From Channa striata (taxonomy: Eukaryota > Chordata > Actinopteri > Anabantiformes > Channidae), in contig CM065168.1 in NCBI GenBank assembly GCA_033026295.1, forward strand, positions 38,018,875 through 38,082,874: a DNA stretch of 64,000 bases, in the 5' to 3' direction. The notes beneath the pieces are model-generated. The model was not told where the DNA came from and did not search any database. It worked only from the letters and a program-made list of their open reading frames with translations. Both the position numbers and the translations under genes were made by a program. Below are positions 25,080-37,312 of this stretch, in pieces; the first letter of the stretch is position 1; every line of letters starts with the position of its first letter.

Positions 25080-26217
25080 AAGCGTTCACCTGGAAGCTGC
25101 CGGAACCGCTGTGAGGGTCATGTTTTTTGACTTCTCCAGTGCCTTTAATACCATTCAGCCGGCACTACTGCGAGGGAAGCTGGAAGGGGCAGGAGTGAAT
25201 AGACAACTGACTGCATGGACAACAGATTACCTCATCAACAGGCCACAGTATGTGCTGCTGAGGAGCTGTGTGTCTGAGGTGGTGGTCTGCAGCACGGGGG
25301 CTCCTCAGGGTACGGTACACCTACAACACTAGTAGTTGTCATCTCCAGAAATTCTCGGATGACTCAGCCATAGTTGGCTGTAATTCAGATGGGAATGAGC
25401 TGGAGTACAGGTCAGTGATCATGGACTTTGTGGACTGGTGTGAAAGCAACTGCCTGTGCTTAAACACCAGTAAGATGAAGGAGATGGTGATTGACTTCCG
25501 GAGAAAGACACTAGCATTCACACCGGTGAACATCCAGGGCTCGGACATTGAAAGGGTGGATAGCTTCAAGTACCTGGGTGTTCACCTCAACCATAAACTG
25601 GACTGGACTAACAACACGGATGCCTTGTACAAGAAGGGTCAAAGTCGCCTCCATCTTCTGAGGAGACTGAGGTCCTTTGGCGTGTGCAGGCCCATGTTAA
25701 GGACATTTTATGACTCTGTGGTGGCCTCAGCTCTGCACTATGCTGTGGTCTGTTGGGGTTCAGGCAGCACCGACCAGGACAGAAAGAGACTGAACAAGCT
25801 GGTCAGGAGAGCCAGCTCTGTCCTGGGCTGCCCACTGGACTCTGTGGAGGAGGTGGGTGAGAGGAGGATGTTGGCCAAGCTGACATCCATCATGGACAAC
25901 ACCTGTCACCCGCTGCACCAGACAGTGGAGGCTCTGTGCAGCTCCTTCAGTGGCCGACTGATCCACCCTCAGTGTAGGACAGAGCGCTACCACAGGTCTT
26001 TCATTCCCACTGCGGTTAGACTGTATAACTCCACAGTGTAATCTACTTGACCTTCAATATTGTAAATATTCTGTAGAAGTTATACATTGTATATTTGTAA
26101 ATAGACTCGAATTTAATTTTTTGCACATTACTTGCACTTTTTTGTTGCTCTGTACATCTGGGAGCTGTGTAACATATAAATTTCCCCATCGTGGGATCAA
26201 TAAAGATACCTTTTTGC
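25080..26217 (+). mobile_element. 5'-truncated L2/Rex1-like LINE
   Basis: The reverse transcriptase starts in block 3 (VMFFDFSSAFNTIQPALL) and continues to STGAPQGTV. It jumps, through a small internal deletion near 25318, to LQKFSDDSAIVGC (the catalytic F-x-DD box as FSDD). It then runs open to the stop at 26039-26041 with DSFKYLGVHLNHKLDW and the C-terminal region. The 3' UTR ends with atttccccatcgtggg and an AATAAA-like tail (26198-26204). The domain style is Jockey-superfamily (L2/Rex1 type); I do not assign the clade firmly. It is truncated and internally deleted, so inactive. Confidence 0.7.
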
Positions 26218-26544
26218 ATGTTGCCATTTGTTACTGTTTTGTGTTCTTTACGGTCCTCCACCCAACTCAGTGCCAACATATTCAGAATTTATCGAACATT
26301 GACTCTGTTACAATACCTTACACTTGTAAATGACATTGCTGGAATCCATGGTGAGTCACTTATCCACTAACACACATTTGTCATTGTACTGAACAATGGA
26401 CAAGTTGACCTAAACCAATAATCTACAATTTATACATTTGGTCGAAGAAATCTCATTTAGAACCACTGCAACACAAGACTATGACAGAAAAAAGACAATT
26501 TTAAGATGGTTATTTAAATTCATTATTCTAATGACTAATTCTGC

Positions 26545-26700
26545 AGGCGTTGGTCATATCTCGTCTCGATTACTGCAATGCACTTTTGATGCACGATCAA
26601 ACCCCTGCAGATGATTCAAAATGTGGCTGTGTCTTGCATACAGAGTGGTCAACTCTACAGCTCCAGCTTACCTCAACCCAAGTTAGAGCTGGTCTAGAGG
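26545..26700 (+). pseudogene. L2-type LINE reverse transcriptase fragment
   Basis: The peptide VISRLDYCNALL is a hallmark of the C-terminal part of L2-type LINE proteins. It is followed by a degraded segment with no further conserved blocks. It ends exactly where the second segmental duplication copy begins. Confidence 0.55.
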
Positions 26701-28840
26701 TTGGAAAGTTAAGTCTCTGTTGGCCCTCCTTATGACAGCTGTAGTGCTGTCACTGTACGTCAGCTCATCAAATAGGTTCCCAGGAACTTGGGTTAGAAGT
26801 ATAATCCATAGTCCACACCTTCAATGCTTTATTCCTGTTCAGCTGCATAACTTTGTAATTATAATGCACCTTTGACACATGAATTTCAGACATTCCGATT
26901 AACTTTATGATCACTGATGAATCATCTTACTAATTTTAGCTTTGTTTTGGCAATCTGATGTTGGTCTAACTTTGAAATAAAGTAACATTATTGATTGGAG
27001 GGTATAAAAAATAGGCGATGACTAAAAACACTGATTTGTCATAAATGCATGCTAAGACGTGCATGTGGCAAATTTATCTTCATTTGATAACAATAGTAAA
27101 CTTGGTTCACACCCAAAAAAACAAAACAAAACAGTTGACAACCATTTTCATAGTCTTTGTGCCACACCTATCCATAGCAAATTGTTGTAACGTGAGAAAA
27201 TTGTTTGCAGTTTACTTCAATTCACACTGCAGGACAAATATTGTTACAGTGCCTTCCATAATGTCTGGGACAAAGACACATCAATATCCATTTACCTCAG
27301 TGTGCTATAATTTTTATAAATATAAAAGTATAAATTCACTGCAGTATGTAACATTTTTATGTTTTTTGGGCCATTTAACTATAACCATTTTTGCTTAACT
27401 TTCAGCCTTTGTTTCCACAGTGTGCCCAGATTTGTCACCACATACATGATTCTTTATGTATAATTATAATGAAAGATAGGAAAAGGGTAGGTGCCATTAG
27501 TGTTTCTGTGTGTGAGAGCGTGTGTTTATTTATTCAACATGTATCAAGATGATACATATGAAAAGTTTGGCTATTTAAATTGTTCCGCAAACTCAGATAA
27601 GGTAAATATGTGTAAGGTGTTTATGTGGTAAAAATGTCTGGTAAATATGCTTTTCGCCAAATTTTGAGTTTTTGTTTATTTTCTATCCACAAATGCAACA
27701 TCTGCCAGTTGTCAGTGAGAAAAAGAAAATGAGTAACACTAGAGGAGATGAAAACAGGTTCAATGCAAGGCAGGCAGCCAAGCAGTTTGGGTTTCCCAAC
27801 ACCATCTCAGGAGACCAAGTCTGTGGTAGGTGTCTTCTCGATGTGGGACATAAACTTCTGGGAAGAGCATCACCATTGCCTTAAGTCACAGACCCCAGAC
27901 ATCACTGACCATGTGTACAAAGGGGGGACTGTGACAAGGGGTTTTAGTTATCTCAAGCAAGGACAAAGGTCATTGTTGCTGGCAGAATGCTTTTTTTATT
28001 TTCAGCATAGTTTTTCTTTGCCATCTCGGTCTGCTTTGTCAGTGAATTCCTGGCCTGTCTATGCAAGAGTCTGTCCGCACATCTAAAAGCTTCCATCTTG
28101 GTCTTATGAAGCACACACTTCTTCAAAAGAAACTGAGACATGATGTCACAGAGTCAGTCAGTTCATCCAGGTTTTCAGCTGCAGCTTCAGAAAACAAGCT
28201 TGCATCTGCTGCTTTGCATCTCCATCTCTTCACAGTTTTAGATTTGGGTTTACTACAGGTTACTTTACAGATTTTACTTTTTGCTTATAGATGGACAGGA
28301 GATAAAACAGACACCCAGAAACACTTGTTCCAACAAGAAAAGACAAATTGCCTTTACAGTTTATTGTTGACATTGTTTAAGGCTCTGCACACACAAGACA
28401 ACAACTTTGTACAATCTGCAAAGGACGTTCAGACCTCTTTAGCTTTGAAATATCTTTCTCCCTGTGAGCATCAGTGTACTTTTATTCTTTTTTTAAATGT
28501 TGAATGTTGTGTTTTTGCCAACTGACAAACTAGTTGTTTCAAAAGTGAAAGAATCTTTAGGTGTGGCCAAGGCCGGACCTATTTGAAACTGAGAACTTCC
28601 CCGGATGAAGGAAAAGAAGCAGAATTATTTTTTGCCTTTGTTGTTTTGGCTGATGTATTAAGGATGAAAGTAACTGAGGATAATGAAGGCTGGCACGCAA
28701 GTATAAATTAAAAGAGATGGATGGCACTACTCCAAGGAAACCAGTTGGCACCACAATCAGGTTTGTAGACATGTTATTTTGTTTTTTGCTTATTACATTA
28801 TGTGGATATTGTCTTGTTACTGGTTGTAAATGGTAAATGG

Positions 28841-28870
28841 TGTAAAGGAAAAATTAAGTGTGATGTGGAT
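28841..28870 (+). repeat. Short fragment resembling the 5' start of the retroviral LTR
   Basis: The first 18 bases here, TGTAAAGGAAAAATTAAG, equal the first 18 bases of the 3' LTR at 33092, after which similarity stops. This could be a truncated 5' LTR of the same provirus. It also marks the point where copy 2 departs from copy 1. Confidence 0.4.
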
Positions 28871-29276
28871 TTATAAGATATTGTGAGCTGGTCCTAGTAT
28901 TACTAAAGTCCTCTTAAAGGCCCAGTAAACATCAGTACCTTTTGAAACAAAAACGTTGATGGAAAAAGTGTTGAATTGTTGGCACAATTTGACAATTTGT
29001 TTTCAAATTGAACCTTTTCTATTTCCAGTTCTGGAAGAGTTTAAGAAATAAAGATAAATAACACTTTTTAATAGATTTTTGGGAAGTCCAAATGTTTTTC
29101 AACTGAAACTTTAACACCATTTATAGGTTTTATTGATGATTTTATCATCTGCAGCCTGTCTGAAACCCAATGTTGATTGCTCAATATTTAATAGAAAATG
29201 AAGACATGATGTCTATTTACAATACAGACCTGAAGTCACTTCTTTAGGTCATGAGACTAAAACTGAAGACATAATC

Positions 29277-29304
<28 letters not shown>
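29277..29304. repeat. (TA)n microsatellite
   Basis: A run of TA dinucleotides. Related TA/TG-rich runs lie at 29427-29464 and 29591-29623. Confidence 0.85.
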
Positions 29305-29309
<5 letters not shown>

Positions 29310-29659
29310 ATTCCCCACTCGCCCCTTCTCTTTGGGGCGGTCACAGCTCGGGTCCTCACAGGCACAGACACAAATAGGACACTTCACAGAGATGATGACA
29401 AACTGAAAACAATAAAAAATTACCAAATATATATATGTGTATATATACACATATATACATATAAATACAGCTGTTCTAGGACTGCGCTCTTCTGACAGAG
29501 ATCTCAGATGTTGTTCCTGGGATCTGCTGAGCCACTCTCTCCCTAAAGTGCAATTCACAGTTTTCTAATGCTGATGAAAGATAATTTTTGGTATATGTAT
29601 ATGTGTATATATATATGTGTATAAAACAGTTGGTTGCAAATATTAAAATGAAATTTGAT

Positions 29660-30625
29660 CTTCCTTCAAGCTCGGGTCCTCTACCAGAGGCCTGGGAGCT
29701 TGAGGGTCCTGCGCAGTATCTTAGCTGTTCCTAGGACTGCGCTCTTCTGACAGAGATCTCAGATGTTGTTCCTGGGATCTGCTGGAGCCACTCTCCCAGT
29801 TTGGGGTCACAGCCCCAGGGTTCCTATCACCACGGGCACCACTTGTGCCTTCACCTTCCACATCTTTTCTATCTCCTCTTTCAGCCCTTGGTATTTCTCA
29901 AATCGCCGGGATTGCTACATCTATCACTACAGCCTTGTTCTCCCGTTTGTCCACAACTACTATGTCCGGTTGGTTGGCCATTACCATTTTGTCAGTCTGT
30001 ATCTGGAAGTCCCACAGGATCTTAGCTCTGTCATTCTCAACCACCTTTGGAGGTGTGTCCCATCGTGACTTCGGTACTTCCAGTCCGTACTCGGCACAGA
30101 TGTTCCTGTGTACTATGCCAGCCACTTGGTTATGGCGTTCCATGTATGCCCTGCCTGCTAGCATCTTGCACCCCGCTGTTATGTGCTGGATTGTCTCAGG
30201 GCATCTTTGCACAGCCTGCACCTGGGGTCTTGCCTGGTATGGTAGATCCCAGCCTCTATTGATCTTGTTCTCAGAGCCTGCTCCTGTGCTGCTAGGATTA
30301 GTGCCTCTGTGCTGTCTTTCAGTCCAGCTTTGTCCAGCCACTGGTAGGATTTTTCAATGTCAGCCACTTCTTCTATCTGCCGGTGATATATACCGTGCAG
30401 GGGTTTGTCCTTCCATGATGGATCCTGCTCTTCCTGTATTTGCTCCTCCTCTGGTTTCTGCTGCCTGAGGTATTCACTAAGCACGTCATCACTTGGGGCC
30501 ATCTTCCTGATGTATTCACGGAGCTTAGTTGTTTCATCCTGGATAGTGGCTCTGACGCTCACTAGTCCTCGGCCTCCTTCCTTGCGCTTATCGGCCTCCT
30601 TCCTTGCGCTTATATATATACACAT
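29660..30625 (-). pseudogene. 3' part of a restriction-like-endonuclease LINE (R2/R4 type)
   Basis: On the minus strand, adjoining frames encode CRLCKDA and, after a frameshift, ETIQHITAGC. Together these form a CCHC zinc knuckle. It is followed by WDFQIQTDKMVMANQPDIVV and VVIDVAIP, a PD...D pattern of the restriction-like endonuclease found at the C-terminus of R2/R4/NeSL-type LINEs. The reverse transcriptase is missing (5' truncation at the TA repeat near 30611) and several frameshifts and stops are present. A second copy of its 3' end (tctgacagagatctcagatg) sits at 29496 as well as 29748. Clade is not assigned further. Confidence 0.6.
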
Positions 30626-30668
30626 ATATGTATATATGTGTATATATATATATATATATATGTGTATA
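30611..30668. repeat. TA/TG-rich microsatellite
   Basis: Alternating TA and CA/TG dinucleotides directly at the 5' boundary of the LINE fragment. Confidence 0.85.
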
Positions 30669-31541
30669 GATATTGTCTATACATAAATTGTTTTACAATT
30701 TCTTTTAATTGAATTTTAACACGGAGAGTTTAAGAAATAAGAAATAACACTAACTACTAACCTAGTTTTAGCAGGAAACCCAATGTGATTGCTCTAGATT
30801 GGGAAGCTGCGCAACAAGAAGTATCACACACACACACAGACACAAATACACTCACATGATGACAAACATAAATACAAAAAAGTGCAATTCACAGTTTTCT
30901 AATGCTGATGAAAGATAATTTTTGGGGGAAAACAGTTGGTTGCAAATATTAAAATGAAATTTGATCCCTGCTGTGTTACAAAATTAAAACTTACGTAGAA
31001 TTGACACATGGGTTGAAACATGTGTCAAAAAGGGGGAAAGTTGATACAGTAATACTGGTTTTAGCAAAGAGTGTGTATCGTATGAATAGAAATATTATCA
31101 ATCTTGTCTTGCTTATCTATGCGACATTACTAATGCCACAGGGAGAGTATACTCTATCTGATAAACCATTTGAACACGTTATGATTTATTTTAAATACAT
31201 TTTTATCCAGTTGAGACAAAAGATATTGTGTTGTGACTGAGATGTAAAATGAAAATGGCCAAGTATCTCGAACAAACAGGTCTCTCTTAGACAGAGGTAT
31301 ATTCAATGGTTTTAAGAAACATGAGAGTAGAAGGAGAGTACGGACCAATCGTAGGCCTCTCAAAAATGAAAAAGTGAATTCCTGAAATCCATTAATGTGA
31401 AAATCCATGTTGTGGTATTTGCCAGACGTTGTCTTCTGCTTTGTTTCAAATACATTAGCAGGTGAAGGACATTATTCCTATTCAAGGTGAAAGATTTCCA
31501 CAACGAAGAAGCACTGGAGACCCAGGAAGTGGAACTGGAAG

Positions 31542-31803
31542 TGGAAATTCCAGGTGCTCCTGACACGCAGAAGTGAAGGTCGCAGAGAGAATCACATGGA
31601 CCCACTGCAAGAAGGTGCCAGAGTCTATGGATGACCACCAACCTCTCCCCGGCTGTGCACGACACTCACCGGAGGGCAGTGGCCTCGAGGGAGCCAGGGA
31701 GCCAGTCGGAGGAGAACACTCACTAATTCACTTGTACTCAATCATTCTCCCGTTGACAAGGAGGACGAGTGCGATTGGGCGTGCCTGCACTCTGAGTCCC
31801 TAA
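31542..31803 (+). pseudogene. Endogenous retrovirus pol 3' end (integrase C-terminus) remnant
   Basis: The translation reads as the C-terminal end of a gammaretrovirus/epsilonretrovirus-type integrase (a segment with WKFQVLLT and, after one frameshift, VAERITWTHCKKV), the small DNA-binding domain before the pol stop. Everything upstream in gag and pol is missing. The reading frame is broken near 31577. Its position just before the env remnant matches normal retroviral order. Confidence 0.55.
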
Positions 31804-31857
31804 GCCGTGAAGAAGGAGATAACTGAGTGAGAGTGAAGCAACAGTGAGAACAAAACC

Positions 31858-32870
31858 ATGGAGGACAGGATGAGACTCCTTGTGCCATGGACACAGCTGT
31901 TGATGCTTCTCATCCAGGGTTTGAAGGACATATCAGAGTAGGAGATAAAGTAGGAATTTATCAATACACTGTTTCAACACCAGCCGAGCAGAAAAGAAGA
32001 TTTTTACTTTTACTTCACTACATTTCAGAGAAAATATAGATAGTACTTTACTTTTATGGATAAAGATTCTTAATAAATAAAGATTCTTAGAACAATAATT
32101 ATTAACTCAGAAATTATGACACATGTAAGTACTGTTGCAACATTACCAGTCGCTAACTGATAATAAGCATCTTATTAATATTCACTACTAATATTAATAC
32201 GCTAACACTTCCCTTCCATAATTTTCACCTTGTAAAAATGTGTCTAAATAATCTGGAATAGATTTATGTTAACAACAGCATGTAGTATGGGTGATTATGA
32301 TAGAGTAGATAAGTGAGCAGACTAAGACATGGTGATCTGCCACTTGACTGTAATTATTGCTAATTAACTCACCATATGACTAAAAATGTTGACTGCATTA
32401 AGTACATTTATCACAACCAACAGCTATTTGTAAATTTCTTGATGTCCTGGCAGGACAGTACAACCTTAGACATGTTTAGAGAATCCTGTTTTAATTTCAT
32501 TCCTGATAAAACTGCCCCTGATGGAAGTGTTACCAGAGCGTTAGAGGGTCTCAGGTCCCTTAGAGAAGAGCTTTCACAAAAAGTCCTGTGTTAATACTGG
32601 TTAGATTATTTGGATTGACCGAATGTTTGGTAAATGGAAGTCTGTTATATTGTCTTCACTTACTTCTATACTTGTTGTGCCTACAGTTTAGCATTTTATG
32701 GATGTTGTCTTATTCCATGTGTAAGAGGTCTAATTATGCGAACCACAGAGAATGCTCTGACTCATCAGATGGCACTTATGGATGAGAAAGGTACAGAAAA
32801 TAATGTTCCTCTTTTACATGCTGATGATGAACTCTACACAGAGTCTAGTGATGAAGATACCTATGTGTAG
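31858..32870 (+). pseudogene. Endogenous retrovirus env remnant, internally deleted
   Basis: An ATG at 31858 starts a signal-peptide-like hydrophobic stretch that hits a stop near 31940. Almost all of the surface subunit is absent. From about 32400 the transmembrane subunit can be recognised: a segment after the Cys-rich region (32400-32594), an in-frame membrane-spanning helix with a Cys pair (32634-32710) and an acidic cytoplasmic tail ending at the stop 32868-32870. At least three in-frame stops separate the parts, so no envelope protein can be made. Described only as a relic. Confidence 0.6.
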
Positions 32871-33076
32871 GTGTGATTTTCTAATATTTATTATTATTTA
32901 TTTATTTTAATATTTTAACTTTCTAATCTATGCTTAGCTCTATAACTCAGTGATGTCTATGTCACGCAAAAAACGCAATGCCTAAATGTCTAATACAACA
33001 TTATGACGTTGTATATTAAGTCTGTGAATTTATACATCTGACCAACACAGTTGTATGTTTTGTGATTAAAATGTAA

Positions 33077-33091
33077 TCAAAAGGAGGGAAT
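33077..33091 (+). promoter_or_regulatory. Retroviral polypurine tract
   Basis: The purine run AAAAGGAGGGAA, followed by two T residues, directly abuts the TG of the 3' LTR. This is the place where plus-strand DNA synthesis is primed in retroviruses. Confidence 0.65.
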
Positions 33092-33479
33092 TGTAAAGGA
33101 AAAATTAAGAGTGATTACATTTTAATGCTTATTCTTAGTTGTAAGGTCAAATGATTTTCAGTGTTGTTATGCAGAATGTTGAGACACAGCATCCTTTATC
33201 CCATATACATGTTTTTGTCTGAGAAGTGTCGGCATAATCGTCCCAAGGTTGTCTGCTATCTTCAGTAAACTGTAGCCACCTGGAGACATGTAGGAGTGTT
33301 GGGAGCCTGATGGTGGGAATGTTCTGCCCAGCAGCAGAGGGCTATAAAACATTTGTCTCATTTATCAGTTTTTAGAATGGCACTAGACAGAGCACAAAAC
33401 TCTGTCTGTGAACTTCTCTCTTGCAAGATAATAAAACCCTTAAAAGACATCCTGGATGCAAGCTTCTTTACTGATTACA
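33092..33479 (+). mobile_element. 3' LTR of the endogenous retrovirus (388 bp)
   Basis: The LTR begins TGTAA and ends TTACA, a perfect 5-bp terminal inverted repeat. It has a TATA box (tataaaa, 33342-33348) and an AATAAA (33430-33435), 82 bases apart, as expected for U3 and R. A polypurine tract and env relic precede it. No matching target duplication with the 5' side was found. Confidence 0.7.
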
Positions 33480-33524
33480 CTCGAGGTGTCTGGACCAGTA
33501 GTTGTCAAGATATATTTTTTCCAT

Positions 33525-33804
33525 GACAATGGTCTGCACTTATATAGTGCTTTTTCTACCTGTGGGTTCTCAAAGCGCTTTACACTGCTTCTTATTTACC
33601 CATTCACACTCCCAATCACACACACATTCATACACCGATGGAGGAGCTGCTTTGCAGCTGGCCGACACTCACCGGGAACAACTAAGCACGGTTCAGTGTC
33701 TTGCTCAAGGACACTCAAGGACATGTGACCAAAGAAGCCGGGGAATGAATCAACAACTGTAGGATTGGTGGACGACCGCACTACCAACTGCGCCACAGTC
33801 ACCC
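33525..33804 (-). mobile_element. tRNA-derived SINE (minus strand)
   Basis: On the minus strand a tRNA-like head carries the A-box-like TGGCGCAGTTGGTAGTGCGG (33795-33776) and a degraded B box region. A tRNA-unrelated body (tgagcaagacactgaacc) follows, and a tail contains aaagcgctttgagaaccc and ctatataagtgcag. The element lies at the right boundary of the material that interrupts copy 2. Confidence 0.7.
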
Positions 33805-34121
33805 ACTTGTTGTTGAATCGTTGAGTCTGCTCATGCTATGAATATTTGTTGATTCATCAATTTTATTAGTTGTAGGTGGGGGTGTTGTGACAATTTGTGA
33901 TACTACAGACATAATTTGAATGCTGTGTAGGTAATATATTGTTAATTTGTTCCTAGAAAGTTTGTGGGTGTTGTGACTCCTTTTTACCTATAGTTACTAT
34001 TGGTTGTGTCATTACGATGGTTGCTAGATGCCATAGACTGAACTGACCCTGTGGTGGATGTTGTTTTTTTCAGGAGCTAGATGCATAAAACTAAAATGCA
34101 CAAAGACATAAACATGCATAT

Positions 34122-34729
34122 GTACTGTTACGACCTGGTCATAATATGTTATAATGTGTTTGTATGCCTGTACCAGTGTACCTTGTCTCTCCCTCTGTGT
34201 GTGTGTGAGTGTGGACGTGTCTGGCATTGATCAGCGGCTAAGCGTGTGATTGGCTGAACAGGTTTGTTGGATGCCGTTCCGGGAGTGGATTGGTCGCAGT
34301 CTCCACCTGAGGGATTTAAATCCAGTGTCTTCCAGTCCGACCCGGGACTCTCCTCTCGCCAACCGCCAGACCCACATACTACCTTGTTGTGCCTCGTGGC
34401 ACAAATTCAGTGCTAAGGGTGTGGTTAGCCTTTTATTTCTGTGATTACCAGTTTTTTTCCTGTTTTTGGCTAGGAGTGTACGTTAGTACAATGTATGATT
34501 TGTTTTAATTTATCTTGGATGAGGTAAGAGCAGGTTTGCCGGTTTAGTTATTTTTGTTAGTTAATTTTGGCTGGACCCACCCTGACGTTGTAAACCTGTG
34601 TCTAAACAGACAATACAATAAACCCTGTGGGCTTAAGTATCTGTTCTGGTGGTTTCTGGGCGCTGGGAAGAGGGGAGTCTCAAATTGTGTTGCGTCCTGG
34701 TTCGCCCCTAGGCCGGGGCATAACAGTAC
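34122..34729 (+). mobile_element. 600-bp solo LTR with GTAC target duplication
   Basis: The LTR spans 34126-34725, starts TGTTACGACC and ends GGGGCATAACA (TGTTA/TAACA inverted termini), and is flanked on both sides by GTAC (34122-34125 and 34726-34729). It contains AATAAA near 34617. A 4-bp duplication fits Ty3/Gypsy-like integrases. The matching locus in duplication copy 1 (about 13765) has no insert, so it is the empty site. No internal coding region is left, which implies LTR-LTR recombination. Confidence 0.8.
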
Positions 34730-35676
34730 TCTTTTAATCAGCTTTATAAAGTGTGTACACTCCTAGTTGTGTTTTAGAAATTGTAACTGCAAAAATGAGC
34801 ACACAGGCACAAGTCCCATTTCCACTGCCCCAATTTGCCATGAAGAAAAGAAAAAATGTCCTTAAACACCAGTTTGCACATTGATCCTTGTACTTACTTT
34901 GCCACACATTAGACCCATCACTGTGAAGAACAGACCGTCAAAAGCAAGTGCAGTTATACCGGTGGAGCTTCATCCGTCCAGTGTTTATTATTACCTCATT
35001 ATTTGTGGACAAAGACATGTGCATAGTTTTTGTGCACAGATGAACTATATTTAGTTGAGCCGTTTAAATGCAGCGTATGATGCAATCAATGTGTTACATT
35101 TAACCTAAGATATGTGAGTCAAATTATCACTTTGCAGTAGGTTATTGAAACTAAAATAAAAACCAACCAAACCATAATTTACCCACAGGAAATTAAAAAC
35201 TAAACTATCATTTGCTGATTGAAGACTAAAATAAAAAAACTGAACAAAAACAATATTTCATGTACTGTCCCATTGAGTACAGTAGAGCATCTTAGATGGT
35301 GACACAACATTTAAGCATTTATAGCATTTAAATTAAAGTGTTAAATTAAGGCGTTATTAGGTGAAGAGGAGAAGTCAGGATTTCCGGGAAAGTGTGGGGG
35401 ACTTGTGTGGGACTATTTCAACTCAATCAGCAAAACCGAGAAGTTAACATTAAATATTTGACTGTTTGACTCATTTGAGGTAAGAGAATCTGAGGCAAAC
35501 AAATGAAAGTGAAACCATATTGAATCTTATAGTAAGTTTGTCTGAAATTTGTCCTGAATTGTGTGTAGATGCAGTTACTAAATGTGGAAAGCTCGTTGCT
35601 GAATTTTTGTACTTTGACCACAAATATGTTTGTCAGTGTGTGTAGATGTGATTTTATGCAACATTGTTGAGGAGCA

Positions 35677-36380
35677 GTGTTGACTGTGGCTCATTTGGAT
35701 AACAAATTTGAGCTGTTTCTGCAAAATTAACAAGTCTTGCAGTATTCAAATTTCTTGTGTGAAGCAGTTGCTAGGAAATCTGAACTGAATGTCAACAACA
35801 CCATCATAAGCAAAAGTCTGTGACAAGTCAAATATTTGCAAGTAAATATCAACAATAAAGTATAGAGGACTTTGTCATAATTGAACACAGAAAGATAGGA
35901 ATATATTCTCTGACATTAATCTGTCCCCTGTAGGAACAGTGTGCAGTCGCAGGCTGCAACCATGGAACGAGCGATGAGTGTCTTGCTCAAGAAAACTTGC
36001 GGTAAAAACATTTCATTAGATACACGGACATCAACAGAAGGATGTGTGAAATACACACATTAATAAAAACACAACAACACAACACAATACAACAGTTGGA
36101 GCTGCTCTTATGAATGACAGGCACCTTTTGCTGAGGGGGTCATAGATCTCTTCTCTTGAGGACACATATAAGGTGCTGATACCATTAAAAACTCCAAGTA
36201 CATTATAAATTTCCCTGTCTACATGGACGTGACTCTCCTCCCTTGTCTTTACACATCAGATTGCATCCTTAACGGCAGAAGAGGATGACGATAACAGTGT
36301 GGTGAAGAGCATGAAACACACCATCTGCAAAGACTTATTGGAGTAGTATGAAGATTTTGGATGTGGCAAAGGTGAGTAGG
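35677..36380 (+). pseudogene. hAT-like transposase fragment
   Basis: A short coding relic around 36265-36345 reads SLTAEEDDDNSVVKSMKHTI, then CKDLLE, resembling the C-terminal half of hAT/BED-type transposases. A second relic, MERAMSVLLKKTCG, is at 35961-36003. The remainder is non-coding. The whole block is absent from duplication copy 1, where the flanks join directly near 14998. Confidence 0.4.
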
Positions 36381-37312
36381 ATGGTACAACAAATTTTTAT
36401 TTACTCTTCGAACTGTGAATTTTATGGAATCTAAAATGGGTTACACATGAGTTGCATATTATTGCATTCTGTATCTAGTAATGTTGTAATGTCTATTATT
36501 ACATCATTATTATTATCTTTATCATTTTTTGTCCGTATAACTAGTTCCGCATACTTTCAGCTAGAAACACAGTTAAAATTTTAAAATGTTCAGCTTATTA
36601 TGGAGAGGTATGCTTCCATTCAGATTTTTGAATTTTTTCATAATTTTTGTGATATTCAGCTTTTTTCAGCAAATGTTTCCTTTTGTTTTTTCCTCCTCCA
36701 ACTATGTCTTCTTTCATCTTAAACCACTCAGGCATACTTTAACCTAGAGAAACCATTTATCAGCAAGTCACAAGCCCTTCAGCTGTATTTCTTTCATTCG
36801 TTTTTTTAAATATCGCAGTTTTAGGCAATTTTTGCTGATTTTTCATCTTCTCCATTAGTGTGTACTGCATCTGCTAGGCTGGGTGATGTCACATGCACTC
36901 TTTTTTTCTGCCTGAACTTTTATCAGCTTTTTCACTTCATTTTCTGCTTTCCTTCTGTCAACTTTCATCTTTCCTCAACAAATTATACATCAAACAGTAG
37001 GTATTTTTGTCTTCTTTCAGGAAATGTAACTCTCGCGGCGACAAGTCTTGCAGTTCATTCACCAAGTGGCCAGAAGCAGAGAGAGTGCCCTCTCAAACTC
37101 CCATTAGAGCCCATTACAACGGTGTTCCAGAAAATTCTCCTCGAAATGGGCTAATTCTTAGCTTTTCCTGTTAGCACATGAATGACTAGGCAGATTAGAA
37201 ACTGTTATTATCATGTTATCAGACACAGCTGCTTCTAGTCATGTGATCAGCCTCAGAGCTGCTAATCACTTAAAGTGACACTTTTTATTACTCCTAATAC
37301 ACAGAGAAGATG

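Larger units (their letters stand above)
29548..30970. repeat. Local direct duplication bracketing a LINE fragment
   Basis: The segment gtgcaattcacagttttcta ... aaaatgaaatttgatc occurs at 29548-29665 (split by a TA-rich run) and again at 30882-30966 (unsplit). A looser match extends left of each copy (29038 and 30727; 29362 and 30837). LINE pieces and microsatellites lie between and inside the copies. Confidence 0.6.

Noticed and set aside
27672..28525. ORFs in the duplicon flank (27672-27884, 27748-28086, 28061-28525) as a gene
   Set aside because: The reading frames are not kept in the matching part of copy 1 (about 12110-12600), and no motif is recognised.
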